The notes beneath the pieces were generated by a model, which worked only from the letters and a program-made list of their open reading frames with translations, did not search any database and was not told the origin of the DNA. From Fictibacillus nanhaiensis (GTDB lineage Bacteria; Bacillota; Bacilli; Bacillales; Fictibacillaceae): 64,000 nucleotides of DNA. Shown piece after piece: positions 24,580 through 34,240 of this stretch; the first letter of the stretch is position 1; each line of letters starts with the position of its first letter. The position numbers were made by a program, and so were the translations under genes. The stretch covers positions 62,001 through 126,000 of the forward strand of contig NZ_JAMBOD010000004.1 of the NCBI RefSeq assembly GCF_023715445.1. Direction: 5' to 3'.

Positions 24580-26340
24580 CTAAAAATAGGTTTTTATCGC
24601 TGGCTTAATCCACAGTTTTCGAAAATCCGCCCATCCGAATGTATTCATGGAAACATTCTTAAGACTGGACGGAAAGTTCTTTTTCCTATAGGTGTGGTAG
24701 CTGTTGATCACAAGACGGTTCTCATAGAGAAAGTGTTCAACTTCTTCCATAAATTGTTTTTGTTTCTCTTCATCCTCTTCGTCCATGAGAAGATCCACAA
24801 TTCGCTGTACTTTCTCCCCTTCTTCTCCCGCCAAAAAGCGGTTCACAAAACTCGCTTTATGCTTAAAGAAATTGATAAAGGCAAGGACAACATTATCTTC
24901 AAACATCTCTCCCATAATGATCATATCAGAGTCAGCGGTTACTTCTTCTTTATAATAATCAGGCAGTGGAAATGGATGCAGCAATAGATTCAAGCCGATT
25001 TCCTCTGCTCTCTTCTTTAACCACCTTGCATCTTCATTGCTGTATTTCATATCAAAAAAGCTTACTTTAAGAATTTCTCCTTTATAGCCTGATACCTGAA
25101 GGGATTCTGCAGCTTGTTTCAGTGATTTTTTCTCTGGAGGGTTTTCCAGGCTCTTTTCAGGAAATAGACTTGTCGCTGCGATTAATTTGTCATTTTCTCG
25201 TTCCTGAATCATTAGCTGGATATCAAATAAATGATAAACAGCATTTCTAAAGTGCCAATTTTGCACGATCGCTGGTTTATTCAAATTAAAAGCGATATAG
25301 TTGCTGCCCACTTGCAAAAGATCAACTGCTTCTCCCTTTATTTCGTCCTGCGATTCAGGCAGTTCATAATGAAGTTCTACTTTTGAGTTCTCGGGGATTC
25401 TCCAGATCTCAATCTGGTCAAGCCATGCTCTTTCCTTAAAATAATGGCCATTTGCCTCCAGTACGAGCACATCATCATCATAAGCTTTGACGGCGAACGG
25501 TCCAGTTCCTGTCATTTTAGATCCACCTTCAGGCTGTACGGCCATTGAAATTGAACTTACAAAATGAAGAAACATTCGTGTTTTTCTTTTTAAGTAAAAT
25601 TGGATCGTATAAAGTCCTATGCAGCTTACATCGATTACGAGAGCTGTCTGCCATTGGCAGGGTGAGTTTGCGTTTTGGTCTTTTAATCTCTGAAAGGTGT
25701 ACAGTACGTCTTTTGATGTCATCGTTTTACCGTTATGAAACATCACCCCTTTTCGTAAATAAAAGGTGATTATGCATCCATCAGATGAAATGTCATAATC
25801 GTGAGCCAAATGGGGTTTAAACACTTGTTCCTTTACATCATATTGAAGAAGGGTATCATAAATCTGCCTTGCAAAATGAGATTCCGTAGATACAGATACA
25901 AAAGCTGGATCCAGTGTTGAAAGCTTTCGTGTCATTGGAATCTTTAGAACATCTTTTACGGATTCCTGTCCTTTTTCCTGATAGCCAAAATGGGTGTCCA
26001 GCATGTTATGAAGTTCATTTTTTATATCTTCTGGAAGGTTTTCTTTCAAAAGATTAATCGCTCCGGTCAGATCGTCATTTTGAAGCAGCTGATTGAAGAT
26101 TTCAGTTAGCCCTGTACGCATATCTTTATGAAAAGTAAGAGTCGAGGTGTTGCCTCTTCCTCTTCCCGGTTCCCATGTCAGCCAGTTTTCTTCTGCCATT
26201 CTTTTTAATAGGATTTTCACATTGCGCTCCGTACAGCACAGAACATTTGAAAGTTCCTGAACAGTTACACGCATGGAATCCATATATTCATTTTCTTTTT
26301 GATACACTCGCAGACTCACATAATATTCGTGCAGTTTCAT
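24580..26340 (-). CDS. SgrR family transcriptional regulator with solute-binding domain
   Basis: This 586-residue fusion has an N-terminal SgrR-type winged helix (about residues 1-110, VTVQELSNVLCCTERNVKILLKRMAEENWLTWEPGRGRGN) and a C-terminal SBP_bac_5 domain (about 160-500) like oligopeptide/sugar-binding proteins. There is no signal peptide, so the binding domain senses a cytoplasmic ligand. It is divergent from an MFS transporter gene 101 bp away, matching the sgrR-setA arrangement of enterobacteria and suggesting it controls that pump. The ligand is unknown. Confidence 0.85.
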   Translation of the reverse strand: MKLHEYYVSLRVYQKENEYMDSMRVTVQELSNVLCCTERNVKILLKRMAEENWLTWEPGRGRGNTSTLTFHKDMRTGLTEIFNQLLQNDDLTGAINLLKENLPEDIKNELHNMLDTHFGYQEKGQESVKDVLKIPMTRKLSTLDPAFVSVSTESHFARQIYDTLLQYDVKEQVFKPHLAHDYDISSDGCIITFYLRKGVMFHNGKTMTSKDVLYTFQRLKDQNANSPCQWQTALVIDVSCIGLYTIQFYLKRKTRMFLHFVSSISMAVQPEGGSKMTGTGPFAVKAYDDDVLVLEANGHYFKERAWLDQIEIWRIPENSKVELHYELPESQDEIKGEAVDLLQVGSNYIAFNLNKPAIVQNWHFRNAVYHLFDIQLMIQERENDKLIAATSLFPEKSLENPPEKKSLKQAAESLQVSGYKGEILKVSFFDMKYSNEDARWLKKRAEEIGLNLLLHPFPLPDYYKEEVTADSDMIIMGEMFEDNVVLAFINFFKHKASFVNRFLAGEEGEKVQRIVDLLMDEEDEEKQKQFMEEVEHFLYENRLVINSYHTYRKKNFPSSLKNVSMNTFGWADFRKLWIKPAIKTYF

Positions 26341-26441
26341 AAAAAAACCTCCATATTGTAAAAGGGGAAATAATAAATAAAAGTTTACCCTTTTTCTTCT
26401 CCTTTTTCTAGATAAAATTGGAAATAAGGAGAGTGACTATT

Positions 26442-27710
26442 ATGGGGTTTAAGGAATTACACCGGAATATAAAGATCCGGATTATAACTTCTTTTTTAAC
26501 ACGTATTGTAGGTACAATGATTTTCCCATTCATGGCAATCTATTTTTCTATGAAGGTCGGTCAAGTAATGGCAGGCTTTCTCTTAATCACAAATGTTCTT
26601 GTTTCTCTTTTTATTAGTTTTTATGGAGGATACATCGCAGACCGTGTCGGCCGGAAAAAGGTTATGGTAACGGCACAAGGCATTCAAGTTGGCGCTTTTG
26701 CTGTCATGGCACTGGCAAACTCACCGTTTCTTGATTCTGTCTGGCTGACGTTTTCAATGATGCTTGTTTCAAGCGTCAGCTCTGGATTAATGAATCCAGC
26801 AGCAGAAGCTATGCTGATTGATGTGAGTACTCCTGAAAACCGGAAATTTATGTACAGCTTAAACTACTGGTCAATTAATCTATCAATCGCTCTGGGAGCG
26901 ATCGTCGGCGGCTTGCTGTTTAAGTCACACCGCTTTGAGCTGTTTTTAGTGCTTACGGCTGTTTCTGTTTTCACGTGGATCCTGGTTACGTATTGGATGA
27001 CTGAATCGTTTGAATCAAAGCGTGCTGAAGTCAGTTCCGGAAAGAGAAATGTCTTGCGTGACGTCATTGAAAACTACCGGTCGGTTATGAATGATAAAAC
27101 GTTTATGCTGTACGTTGCCGGAAGCATCTGCATCATGTCTCTTGAGTTCCAGATGCATAACTATATCGGTGTCCGTTTAGATCAGGAGTTTGAAGTACGT
27201 ACGCTTACCTTCTGGAATGGATTCTCATTTGAAATGACAGGTATCAGAATGCTGAGCTGGCTATCTACAGAAAACACGGTACTCGTTGTTTTATTAACGA
27301 TATGGCTTACAAAACAGATGAAACGGTTCAACGACGCGAAGGTCTTTTTTATTGGATTATCTCTGTATTCCATAGGCTACGCTGTTGTGGGGGCATCAAA
27401 CTCAATGGCGATTCTGATGAGTGCTGTTCTGTTGTACACGATCGGTGAACTTCTATACGTTCCGATCCGCCAGGCGTTCTTGGCAGATCTTGCAGATGAT
27501 ACAAAGAGAAGTTCGTACATGGCGATGAACGGACTTGTTTTCCAAGCAGCAAAAATTGCTGGATCTCTGGGGCTTACCATCGGTGCATTTTTACCGTCAT
27601 GGACGATGGGAAGTATGTATTTGTTATTGGGTGTTATGGGCATGTTCCTGTTCCAGATGGCATTTACCCGGTTTTATAAGAATGAAACGGCTGTTAAAGC
27701 AACAGCTTAA
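26442..27710 (+). CDS. MFS transporter divergent from sgrR-like gene
   Basis: This 422-residue protein has about twelve transmembrane segments. The MFS motif A between helices 2 and 3 reads GGYIADRVGRKKVM (about residues 65-78). The start is ATG 26442 with AAGGAGA upstream. The SgrR-like regulator on the other strand and this pump probably form one efflux unit. The YdcF-like gene follows immediately and overlaps the stop region with its ribosome-binding site, so they are co-transcribed. Confidence 0.85.
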   Translation: MGFKELHRNIKIRIITSFLTRIVGTMIFPFMAIYFSMKVGQVMAGFLLITNVLVSLFISFYGGYIADRVGRKKVMVTAQGIQVGAFAVMALANSPFLDSVWLTFSMMLVSSVSSGLMNPAAEAMLIDVSTPENRKFMYSLNYWSINLSIALGAIVGGLLFKSHRFELFLVLTAVSVFTWILVTYWMTESFESKRAEVSSGKRNVLRDVIENYRSVMNDKTFMLYVAGSICIMSLEFQMHNYIGVRLDQEFEVRTLTFWNGFSFEMTGIRMLSWLSTENTVLVVLLTIWLTKQMKRFNDAKVFFIGLSLYSIGYAVVGASNSMAILMSAVLLYTIGELLYVPIRQAFLADLADDTKRSSYMAMNGLVFQAAKIAGSLGLTIGAFLPSWTMGSMYLLLGVMGMFLFQMAFTRFYKNETAVKATA

Positions 27711-27722
27711 GGAGGTATTTGA

Positions 27723-28373
27723 TTGGAACCTTTCATTGCTAAAGAACCAGAAAATGTACCTGAGTTAAGTAAGGAGCAAATAGAATGGCTTACCGAAGTT
27801 GTTTTTTTTAGTGATGAGAAGCCGGAATTATGTGACGCTGTTTTTGTCTTTGGAGGAACACATCCGGGTCATTGGGAAAAAGCGATAGAAGCATACCATA
27901 CCCGATTGAGTTCTGTATTTATTGTAACAGGCGGAGTTAGTGCGACTGGAAAAAAACATTCAGCTTGGAAAGATGGAGATACCTCCGAATCAATCGTGAT
28001 AAAAAGAAAAATGATTGAAGCAGGTGTCCCTGAATCCTATATTTATTATGAAGAAACTTCTTGTAACTCGGCTGAAAATGTGACACATGCGCTTAAGGTA
28101 TTTGATTTTACAAAAGTAAAATCACTGCTCGTGGTAAGTAAGGAACATGGGGCAGGAAGGCAGATTCGGACACTGCAAAAATATTTGCCAAAAGGTATTC
28201 GGTTTATTCCTTTTGGATTTCCGGCTGTTTATAGCGGCGAAGGCTTACGGCGTGATAATTGGCACCTGACTCAAGAAGGAAGAGCTCGTGTGTGGGGAGA
28301 GTATTTGCGTATTTGTATCTATGGTGATCGAGGTCATATAATAGGAATCCCCGCAGAGAAAAGAATAATATAA
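27723..28373 (+). CDS. YdcF family (DUF218) protein
   Basis: This 216-residue protein is of the DUF218/YdcF family (ElyC/SanA/YdcF fold). Conserved elements are DAVFVFGG (near residue 37), the ETSCNSAENV segment and LLVVSKEHGAGRQIRTLQKY. No signal peptide or membrane helix is seen, so it is probably cytoplasmic. The start is TTG, 7 nt after AAGGAGG, which itself overlaps the MFS stop. The biochemical function is not established; S-adenosylmethionine binding is reported for E. coli YdcF. Confidence 0.8.
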   Translation: MEPFIAKEPENVPELSKEQIEWLTEVVFFSDEKPELCDAVFVFGGTHPGHWEKAIEAYHTRLSSVFIVTGGVSATGKKHSAWKDGDTSESIVIKRKMIEAGVPESYIYYEETSCNSAENVTHALKVFDFTKVKSLLVVSKEHGAGRQIRTLQKYLPKGIRFIPFGFPAVYSGEGLRRDNWHLTQEGRARVWGEYLRICIYGDRGHIIGIPAEKRII

Positions 28374-28376
28374 GGC

Positions 28377-28417
28377 AAAGCCCTTCAGCTCATCATGTAA
28401 GCTGGAGGGCTTTACTA
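28377..28417. terminator. Terminator between the YdcF and DAACS genes
   Basis: AAAGCCCTTCAGCT (28377-28390) pairs with AGCTGGAGGGCTTT (28400-28413) with one mismatch, between converging genes. Confidence 0.8.
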
Positions 28418-28436
28418 GCTCTATTCGATTAAACGT

Positions 28437-29690
28437 TTAGGCGCCTTTTTGCTCTTTTAACGGAGAAACCTTCTTTGCAAGCCAGTTCTTCCCTTCCACA
28501 AGACGAGCCGTCATCATACTCGCCACATTATCACCTGTTGCGTTCAGTAATGTTGCTGGCGGATCTATAATGGCAGAAATCGCAGCAATGATTGGAAGAG
28601 CTTCAACAGGGAAACCAAACAATGAAAGGATCAGCATCTCGGCAATCAACCCGCCTTGTGGGATCGCACCCATTACCATCCCTACAAGAAGTGCTACCGC
28701 ACCTACCAGGAAGTATGTGTCGATACCGGAGAAATCCATACCAAAGATTCCGAACAGGAACGTGATTTTAAGAACGCCGCCAATGACGGATCCGTCTTTA
28801 TGAAGCGTTGCACCAAGCGGGATTGTAGTTTCTGCAATATCGTCAGGAACACCCATCTTTTTCGTTGCTTCTAAGTTTACGGGAATACTTGCTGCCGAAC
28901 TGCACGTCGCCAGACTTGTAACAGATGGTGAGAGCATATTTTTCCAGAACGTACGAATCCCGAGTTTGCCGTGTGCCATCCACGCATAAAGCGTAAAGAA
29001 CCCAAAGAAATACAAAAGAGAGAACGGATAGTAGAATAATACCGCTTTAAAATAGGAACCTAGTAAAGTAGGTCCAAACTCTCCGACGAGTGCAGCAAAG
29101 TAAGCTCCAAGACCGATTGGCGCATAGTACATGACGTACTTTACCATCTGCAGCGTAACTTCACTGCCGGCTGCGAGGAAATTCGCAAGCGGTTTTGCCT
29201 TCTCTCCTACTTTGGATGTAGCTAGTCCTAATAGAACAGAAAAAAGTATAAGTGCTAACATATTCGCACGGCTTAACAGATCAACAAAATCTGGCACCGT
29301 AACCGTGCTTACCAGCTGGTCTCCGATCGATACTTCTTCATTTGCCGCTTCCGGTTTAACAAGATCGATGTTTACCCCTTCAGACGGCGGAAAAAGTTTG
29401 ATTCCGGCCATACTTGTAATTGCCGCAACTGTTCCTGTTAATGTAAAAACAATCAGCATCGAGCTTATGATCTTTCCAAATCTTTTTGCCCCAGCCATGT
29501 TGGCAACGCTTGAAGAGATGGAAAAGAACACAAGCGGAACGACGATCATAAACATGACATTTAAAAATAAGTCCCCAAATGGTTTAAGAACTGCCGCGTC
29601 TTTACCCATAACAGAACCGATGACACTTCCGATGATGATAGAAATGAGCAAAATAACAGGTGAGCGATAGGCTTTCCACGTATTTTTCAT
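28437..29690 (-). CDS. Dicarboxylate/amino acid:cation symporter (DAACS family)
   Basis: This 417-residue protein is a sodium- or proton-coupled importer of glutamate, aspartate or C4-dicarboxylates. The reentrant loop 1 serine-rich motif CSSAASIPVNLEA is near residues 263-275 and the conserved PLGATLHKDGS (TM7 region) follows. Eight helices plus two hairpins are expected. The start is the ATG of MKNTWKAY, which has AAGGGAG upstream; an in-frame ATG nine codons earlier lacks a site. It is monocistronic. Confidence 0.87.
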   Translation of the reverse strand: MKNTWKAYRSPVILLISIIIGSVIGSVMGKDAAVLKPFGDLFLNVMFMIVVPLVFFSISSSVANMAGAKRFGKIISSMLIVFTLTGTVAAITSMAGIKLFPPSEGVNIDLVKPEAANEEVSIGDQLVSTVTVPDFVDLLSRANMLALILFSVLLGLATSKVGEKAKPLANFLAAGSEVTLQMVKYVMYYAPIGLGAYFAALVGEFGPTLLGSYFKAVLFYYPFSLLYFFGFFTLYAWMAHGKLGIRTFWKNMLSPSVTSLATCSSAASIPVNLEATKKMGVPDDIAETTIPLGATLHKDGSVIGGVLKITFLFGIFGMDFSGIDTYFLVGAVALLVGMVMGAIPQGGLIAEMLILSLFGFPVEALPIIAAISAIIDPPATLLNATGDNVASMMTARLVEGKNWLAKKVSPLKEQKGA

Positions 29691-29778
29691 AAAAATTTCT
29701 CCCTTAAATAGATTCATAACTACTCTATCTATTTTATACGGAAAAAAAGTTTTGCATAGTGGTGTGAGAAAAAAATAG

Positions 29779-29802
29779 GGGGACAGACCCGGGTCTGTCC
29801 CC
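29779..29802. repeat. REP-like palindrome, simple form (copy 2)
   Basis: A perfect 24-bp palindrome with arms GGGGACAGACCC / GGGTCTGTCCCC. It sits 17 bp beyond the proS stop. On the minus strand it is preceded by TAGTACAAAAGCAGGGG, a tag shared with copy 4. Confidence 0.93.
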
Positions 29803-29819
29803 TGCTTTTGTACTATAAA

Positions 29820-31250
29820 TTAATAAGCTTTTGCCCAATAAACGAGATGCTTTCCTTCTTGGTCACAGCACACACATTTGTCTGACAGCTTTTCTTGTTC
29901 AAAAGGCATACATCTTGATGTTACACCTGTTTCGTCTTTAATAAAGTTCTCGCAGGCTTCATCTCCGCACCACATTGCTTTTATGAATCCTCCATTGTTT
30001 GTAAGACTTTCTTTAAACTTTTCGAAGGTGGTTGCAACGGATGTTTTTTCTTCACGGTGCTTTTTCGCTTTTTCAAACAAGCTGTTTTGGATATCGGTTA
30101 AGATTTCGTGGATATGTGTTTCTAAGTTTTCTGTTGATACCGTTTGTTTTTCTCCAGTATCACGCCGGACGAGTACGACTTGCTGCTGTTCGATATCGCG
30201 TGGTCCTGCTTCTAAACGAAGCGGAATTCCCTTCATCTCATATTCGTTGAACTTCCAGCCTGGTTTTTTATCGCTCGCATCAATTCCTGTTCGGATTGTT
30301 GTAGAAAGCTTTTCTTTTACATGATATGCAAAATCCAATACACCTTCTTTATGCTGCGCGATCGGAACGATCATTAGCTGTATTGGCGCAATCTTTGGTG
30401 GAACAATCAATCCTCTGTCATCACCGTGAACCATTATCATCGCTCCGATAATACGTGTTGTGAATCCCCAAGATGTTTGCTGGACCGTCTGCAGCTTACC
30501 TTCTCGATTTGTGAACTGGATTCCGAATGCCTTAGCAAATCCGTCTCCTAGATGATGTGAAGTCCCAGATTGGAGAGCCTTACCGTCATGCATCAAACTT
30601 TCAATCGTATACGTATACTTAGCTCCAGCAAACTTTTCTTTTTCTGTTTTTTGCCCCTTGATAACTGGAACTGCTAAATACTCTTCACAAAGCTCTGCGT
30701 AAACGTTAAGCATACGGACGGTTTCTTCATGGGCATCTTCATCCGTTTCATGGCACGTGTGCCCTTCCTGCCAAAGGAATTCAAGTGTGCGGAGGAATGG
30801 GCGGGTTGTTTTTTCCCATCTCACAACGTTAGACCATTGGTTATACAGCTTCGGCAGATCACGGTATGAATGAATAATGCTTTTAAAATGCTCTGCAAAA
30901 AGAACTTCAGAAGTCGGACGCACGCATAGACGTTCGGTAAGTTTCTCTTCCCCGCCGTGTGTCACCCAAGCCACTTCCGGTGCAAAACCTTCGATGTGGT
31001 CTTTCTCTTTTTGAAGCAGACTTTCTGGAATAAAAAGCGGCATGTATACATTTTCATGACCCGTTTCTTTGATGCGTTTATCCAGCTGGTTTTGAATGTT
31101 TTCCCAGATCGCATAACCATATGGTCTTAGAATCATCGAGCCGCGGACACTTGAATAATCAATTAATTCCGCTTTTGTTACAACATCTGTATACCATTGT
31201 GCAAAATCATCGTTCATACTTGTAACGTCTTTTACAAAATCCTTTGCCAT
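29820..31250 (-). CDS. proS: Prolyl-tRNA synthetase, type without editing insertion
   Basis: This 476-residue class II synthetase charges tRNA-Pro. It lacks the bacterial INS editing domain and has the C-terminal zinc-binding extension with Cys pairs (WCGDEAC, CVCCDQ) and the terminal Tyr characteristic of the archaeal/eukaryotic-like ProS. Class II motifs RPTSE (motif 2 region) and GDDRG/SWGFTTR are present. The start is ATG 31250 with GCGAGGTG upstream. A T-box leader with a proline codon controls it. Many bacilli have this as a second, inducible ProS beside a housekeeping one. Confidence 0.93.
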   Translation of the reverse strand: MAKDFVKDVTSMNDDFAQWYTDVVTKAELIDYSSVRGSMILRPYGYAIWENIQNQLDKRIKETGHENVYMPLFIPESLLQKEKDHIEGFAPEVAWVTHGGEEKLTERLCVRPTSEVLFAEHFKSIIHSYRDLPKLYNQWSNVVRWEKTTRPFLRTLEFLWQEGHTCHETDEDAHEETVRMLNVYAELCEEYLAVPVIKGQKTEKEKFAGAKYTYTIESLMHDGKALQSGTSHHLGDGFAKAFGIQFTNREGKLQTVQQTSWGFTTRIIGAMIMVHGDDRGLIVPPKIAPIQLMIVPIAQHKEGVLDFAYHVKEKLSTTIRTGIDASDKKPGWKFNEYEMKGIPLRLEAGPRDIEQQQVVLVRRDTGEKQTVSTENLETHIHEILTDIQNSLFEKAKKHREEKTSVATTFEKFKESLTNNGGFIKAMWCGDEACENFIKDETGVTSRCMPFEQEKLSDKCVCCDQEGKHLVYWAKAY

Positions 31251-31279
31251 TTTATGCACCTCGCAATTTTTATAACTAA

Positions 31280-31505
31280 AAAAAGCCACGCTTCATCATT
31301 AGGGACCAATCTCTTGGCGGTACCACCCTAATTCAAAGCACAGCTTTACACTCTTTCATGATAACGGTCTTGAACCGCTGATATCTTCCACTAGTTTCGG
31401 GATCAGAACTCAGAGGCAGGTTCGATTGGCTGTCAGTAGGAACCTTTCACCATCTGGTTCCCTCTCTATGAAAGACAAGATCAATGTACTAATCCTCATC
31501 GATGT
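31280..31505 (-). promoter_or_regulatory. T-box riboswitch (proline specific) of proS
   Basis: On the minus strand the conserved T-box AGGGTGGTACCG lies at 31330-31319. It is followed by a terminator region ending in GTGGCTTTTTTT. The stem I domain includes an AG-rich AGAGAGGGAACCAG segment and the specifier region CGAACCTGCCTCTGAG, where CCU (31420-31418) is a proline codon. Uncharged tRNA-Pro would stabilise the antiterminator and raise proS expression. Confidence 0.92.
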
Positions 31506-31606
31506 TTCAAGTTGTTTTTGAAAATTATAGTTGATGCTGCCATGAATTGTCAATCAGTGATTTAATTCTAATTCTGCGATTACTCTTTACAGCTTTAAAG
31601 TGAGAG

Positions 31607-31632
31607 GGGGGACAGACCCGGGTCTGTCCCCC
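31607..31632. repeat. REP-like palindrome, simple form (copy 3)
   Basis: A perfect 26-bp palindrome, arms GGGGGACAGACCC / GGGTCTGTCCCCC. Unlike the other copies it lies between two divergent 5' regions (proS leader and the LysM/GH18 gene). Confidence 0.93.
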
Positions 31633-31699
31633 TGCTCACTTCTTCATAAAATGGCTCTTTTTTTAATACATTAAATACAGAGTAAAGGAGGCGTTATTT

Positions 31700-33103
31700 A
31701 TGTACATTCATGTTGTTCAAAGAGGTGATTCTCTTTGGCAAATCTCTCAGCGCTACGGTGTCCAGATGGCTTCTATCGTTAAAGCCAACGGTATTGAAAA
31801 TCAAAATGTATTAGTTGTTGGCCAGGCGCTAGTGATTCCAAATGATTTTCCGACCTATACGATTCAATCAGGAGATACACTTTATGAGATTGCGAACCGG
31901 TTCAGGACTACTGTTGAGAGTTTAATAGGCTGGAACAACATCCCTCTTGCTTCCGTTATTTATGTCGGCCAAGTGATTGATATACCTATACATGTAGTAA
32001 AGCAAGGTGAATCTCTTTATGCAATTGCAAACCGGTATGGCACTTCCGTGGCAGATTTACAGAGAGAAAATAATATCCCTAATCCTAGTTTGATATATAC
32101 GGGAACGAGGCTTTCTATTCCTTATAAAAGACCAGTAAAAGAAGTAAATGCCTATGTAACCAACATGGGAGCTGCCTCCCAAACCGAGGTGAGAAATGTA
32201 GGTTCTTACCTAACCTATATTACGCCGTTTCATTATTCTGTCACAAGGACTGGCGGTTTAACGGCACTTCAAGATGAAGGCATAATTGCAGCTGCAAGAG
32301 TAAATCGTGTTGCTCCGCTTATGGGCATCGCCAATATTGAAGGTGAAGGGTTTAATTCAGATTTGATCAAAACCATATTAGACAGTGATTCGTTGCAGGA
32401 AACCGTATTAAATAATATTTTGGGTACGATGCAAACGAAAGGATACCGTGGAGTTAACTTTGATTTCGAATACGTTTATCCAGAGAATAAAGAAGATTAT
32501 AATAATTTCTTAAGACGTGCAGTCGCAAAGTATAAACCTTTAGGCTACTCCGTTTCTACGGCAGTTGCCCCAAAATATAAGGAAGATCAGCCAGGATTGC
32601 TGTATGAAGCACATGACTACAGGGCGCATGGAGAAATCGTGGATTTTGTTGTAGTCATGACATATGAATGGGGATGGGCAGGCGGCCGTGCAATGGCAAT
32701 CGCTCCCTTAGACGAAGTAAAAAAAGTTCTGGATTACACCGTTACGGCTATTCCCCGTGAAAAAATAATGATGGGTGTTCCGACATATGGGCGTGATTGG
32801 ACATTACCATTCGTACAAGGCACGTTTGCAAAAACGCTTAGTCAAGTAGCAGCTGTCAATCTCGCAGCTCGTATGAATGCTTCCATTGAATTTGACGAAG
32901 GAGACCAATCCCCTTGGTTCAAGTACTTCGATGCACAAGGCAAAGAGCATGAAGTCTGGTTTGAGGATGCCAGAAGCGTGCAGGCAAAATACAGAACTGC
33001 CATTGATTATGGTCTGCGTGGAGTAAGCTTCTGGGTGCTCGGGATCCCGTTCCCGCAGAACTGGCCTGTCGTTCGCGACACGATGCGCGTAAGAAAGATT
33101 TGA
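31700..33103 (+). CDS. LysM/GH18 peptidoglycan N-acetylglucosaminidase (SleL/YaaH-like)
   Basis: This 467-residue enzyme has three LysM domains (about residues 2-47, 52-96 and 97-141) and a GH18 catalytic domain (about 150-460). The catalytic motif is GVNFDFEY (251-258), with Glu257 as acid/base. No signal peptide is present, as in the YaaH/SleL spore proteins that are incorporated from the mother cell and cleave cortex fragments at germination. The B. subtilis and B. cereus relatives usually have two LysM domains, so three is slightly larger. AAAGGAGG precedes the ATG. A sigma-E promoter is expected but not assigned. Confidence 0.9.
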   Translation: MYIHVVQRGDSLWQISQRYGVQMASIVKANGIENQNVLVVGQALVIPNDFPTYTIQSGDTLYEIANRFRTTVESLIGWNNIPLASVIYVGQVIDIPIHVVKQGESLYAIANRYGTSVADLQRENNIPNPSLIYTGTRLSIPYKRPVKEVNAYVTNMGAASQTEVRNVGSYLTYITPFHYSVTRTGGLTALQDEGIIAAARVNRVAPLMGIANIEGEGFNSDLIKTILDSDSLQETVLNNILGTMQTKGYRGVNFDFEYVYPENKEDYNNFLRRAVAKYKPLGYSVSTAVAPKYKEDQPGLLYEAHDYRAHGEIVDFVVVMTYEWGWAGGRAMAIAPLDEVKKVLDYTVTAIPREKIMMGVPTYGRDWTLPFVQGTFAKTLSQVAAVNLAARMNASIEFDEGDQSPWFKYFDAQGKEHEVWFEDARSVQAKYRTAIDYGLRGVSFWVLGIPFPQNWPVVRDTMRVRKI

Positions 33104-33157
33104 TAGGAAAGATTGAGATTGGTTATTTTATTGGGGTTGTATTTATTGAAATGAAAA

Positions 33158-33196
33158 AAGCCTGAAATCCGATGTATTGGATTTCAGGCTTTCTTA
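33158..33196 (+). terminator. Terminator of the LysM/GH18 gene
   Basis: AAGCCTGAAATCC (33158-33170) pairs exactly with GGATTTCAGGCTT (33179-33191), followed by TCTT. Confidence 0.8.
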
Positions 33197-33210
33197 TTCA
33201 AGGAGTGTGC

Positions 33211-33261
33211 ACCCCACAAATACAAATCAGCTGGATTTGTATTTGTCTGGGGTCAGACCCC
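33211..33261. repeat. REP-like element, composite form (copy 4)
   Basis: Hairpin CAAATACAAATC (33217-33228) / GATTTGTATTTG (33234-33245), clamped by ACCCC/GGGGT, runs directly into a second palindrome GGGGTCAGACCCC (33249-33261). It lies 11 bp beyond the stop of the isomerase gene. Confidence 0.92.
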
Positions 33262-33271
33262 TACTTTTGTA

Positions 33272-34240
33272 CTAGACCCACCACATCTCGGCTGGCTGCT
33301 CGGAGATGAGGATCGACTGCAAGTTCTTCACCGCGCGCGTGAACCCTTCTTCGATCGACATGATTGGATCTTCATGCTCGATGCTCACCACGTAATCATA
33401 GCCATACGTACGAAGCGCACTCATCATATCAGACCATTCCTGAACGGAATGGCCACAGCCTACAGAGCGGAAGCTCCAAGCACGGTTTTTAACCGCCCCA
33501 TATGGCTGCATATCTGTTAAACCGTACATATTGATATTGTCTTGATCCAAGTATGTGTCTTTTGCATGGAAATGATGGATCGCTCCAGCTTTTCCTAGAA
33601 TCTTAATCGCTGCAACAGGATCGATTCCTTGCCACCATAAATGTGAGGGATCAAGGTTTGCGCCGATCGCATCACATGTTTCTTCACGCAGTTTTAAGAG
33701 CGTGTATGGTGTATGAACCAAGAAACCGCCGTGAAGCTCCAGTCCTATCTTAACACCATGTTCTTTCGCAAACTGTCCCCATGTGCGCCAGTATGGAATC
33801 AACTTTTCTTCCCACTGCCATTTCAGAACATCACTGTATTCGTTTGGCCAAGGAGAAACCGGCCAGTTCGGATACTTCGCGTTCTCAGAATCTCCTGGTA
33901 CACCAGAGAAACAGTTCACGACAGGAACGTTCATCAATCCAGCAAGCTCTACTGTTTTTACAAAAGTATCATGGGATTCCTTTGCAAACGCCTCATCTGG
34001 CGACAATGGGTTGCCGTGGCAGCTGAATGCTGAAATCGTTAATCCGCGCTTTTCAACTTCGTGTAAATATTGATTCCGCTTCTCTTCACTCGCTAATAAT
34101 TCATCAAGAGGGCAGTGCGCGTTGCCTGGGTAATTTCCTGTTCCGATCTCAACGGCTTGTACGCCTGCCTCTTTTACATAATCAAGCATTTCCGTAAATG
34201 ACTTTTGCGAAAATAGAACTGTAAATACTCCTAGCTTCAT
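33272..34240 (-). CDS. Sugar phosphate isomerase/epimerase (TIM barrel, xylose isomerase-like)
   Basis: This 322-residue AP_endonuc_2 family TIM-barrel protein probably isomerises or epimerises a sugar or keto-sugar. Metal-ligand residues are visible in GLELHGGF (Glu), NLDPSHLWWQG (Asp/His), HFHAKDTYL (His/Asp) and VSIEHEDP (Glu). Its start overlaps the preceding dehydrogenase stop by 4 bp. It is the last gene of the LacI-controlled operon with two Gfo/Idh/MocA dehydrogenases and ThuA, a set typical of oxidation-isomerisation breakdown of sugars or disaccharides. Confidence 0.85.
   Translation of the reverse strand: MKLGVFTVLFSQKSFTEMLDYVKEAGVQAVEIGTGNYPGNAHCPLDELLASEEKRNQYLHEVEKRGLTISAFSCHGNPLSPDEAFAKESHDTFVKTVELAGLMNVPVVNCFSGVPGDSENAKYPNWPVSPWPNEYSDVLKWQWEEKLIPYWRTWGQFAKEHGVKIGLELHGGFLVHTPYTLLKLREETCDAIGANLDPSHLWWQGIDPVAAIKILGKAGAIHHFHAKDTYLDQDNINMYGLTDMQPYGAVKNRAWSFRSVGCGHSVQEWSDMMSALRTYGYDYVVSIEHEDPIMSIEEGFTRAVKNLQSILISEQPAEMWWV

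Noticed and set aside
24559-24987. 142-codon plus-strand frame
   Set aside because: It lies antisense within the well-supported SgrR-like gene and has no ribosome-binding site.
29131-29670. 179-codon plus-strand frame
   Set aside because: Antisense shadow of the DAACS symporter.
31607-31632. Simple transcription terminator only
   Set aside because: It lies between two divergent 5' regions and matches the REP family; no gene ends there.
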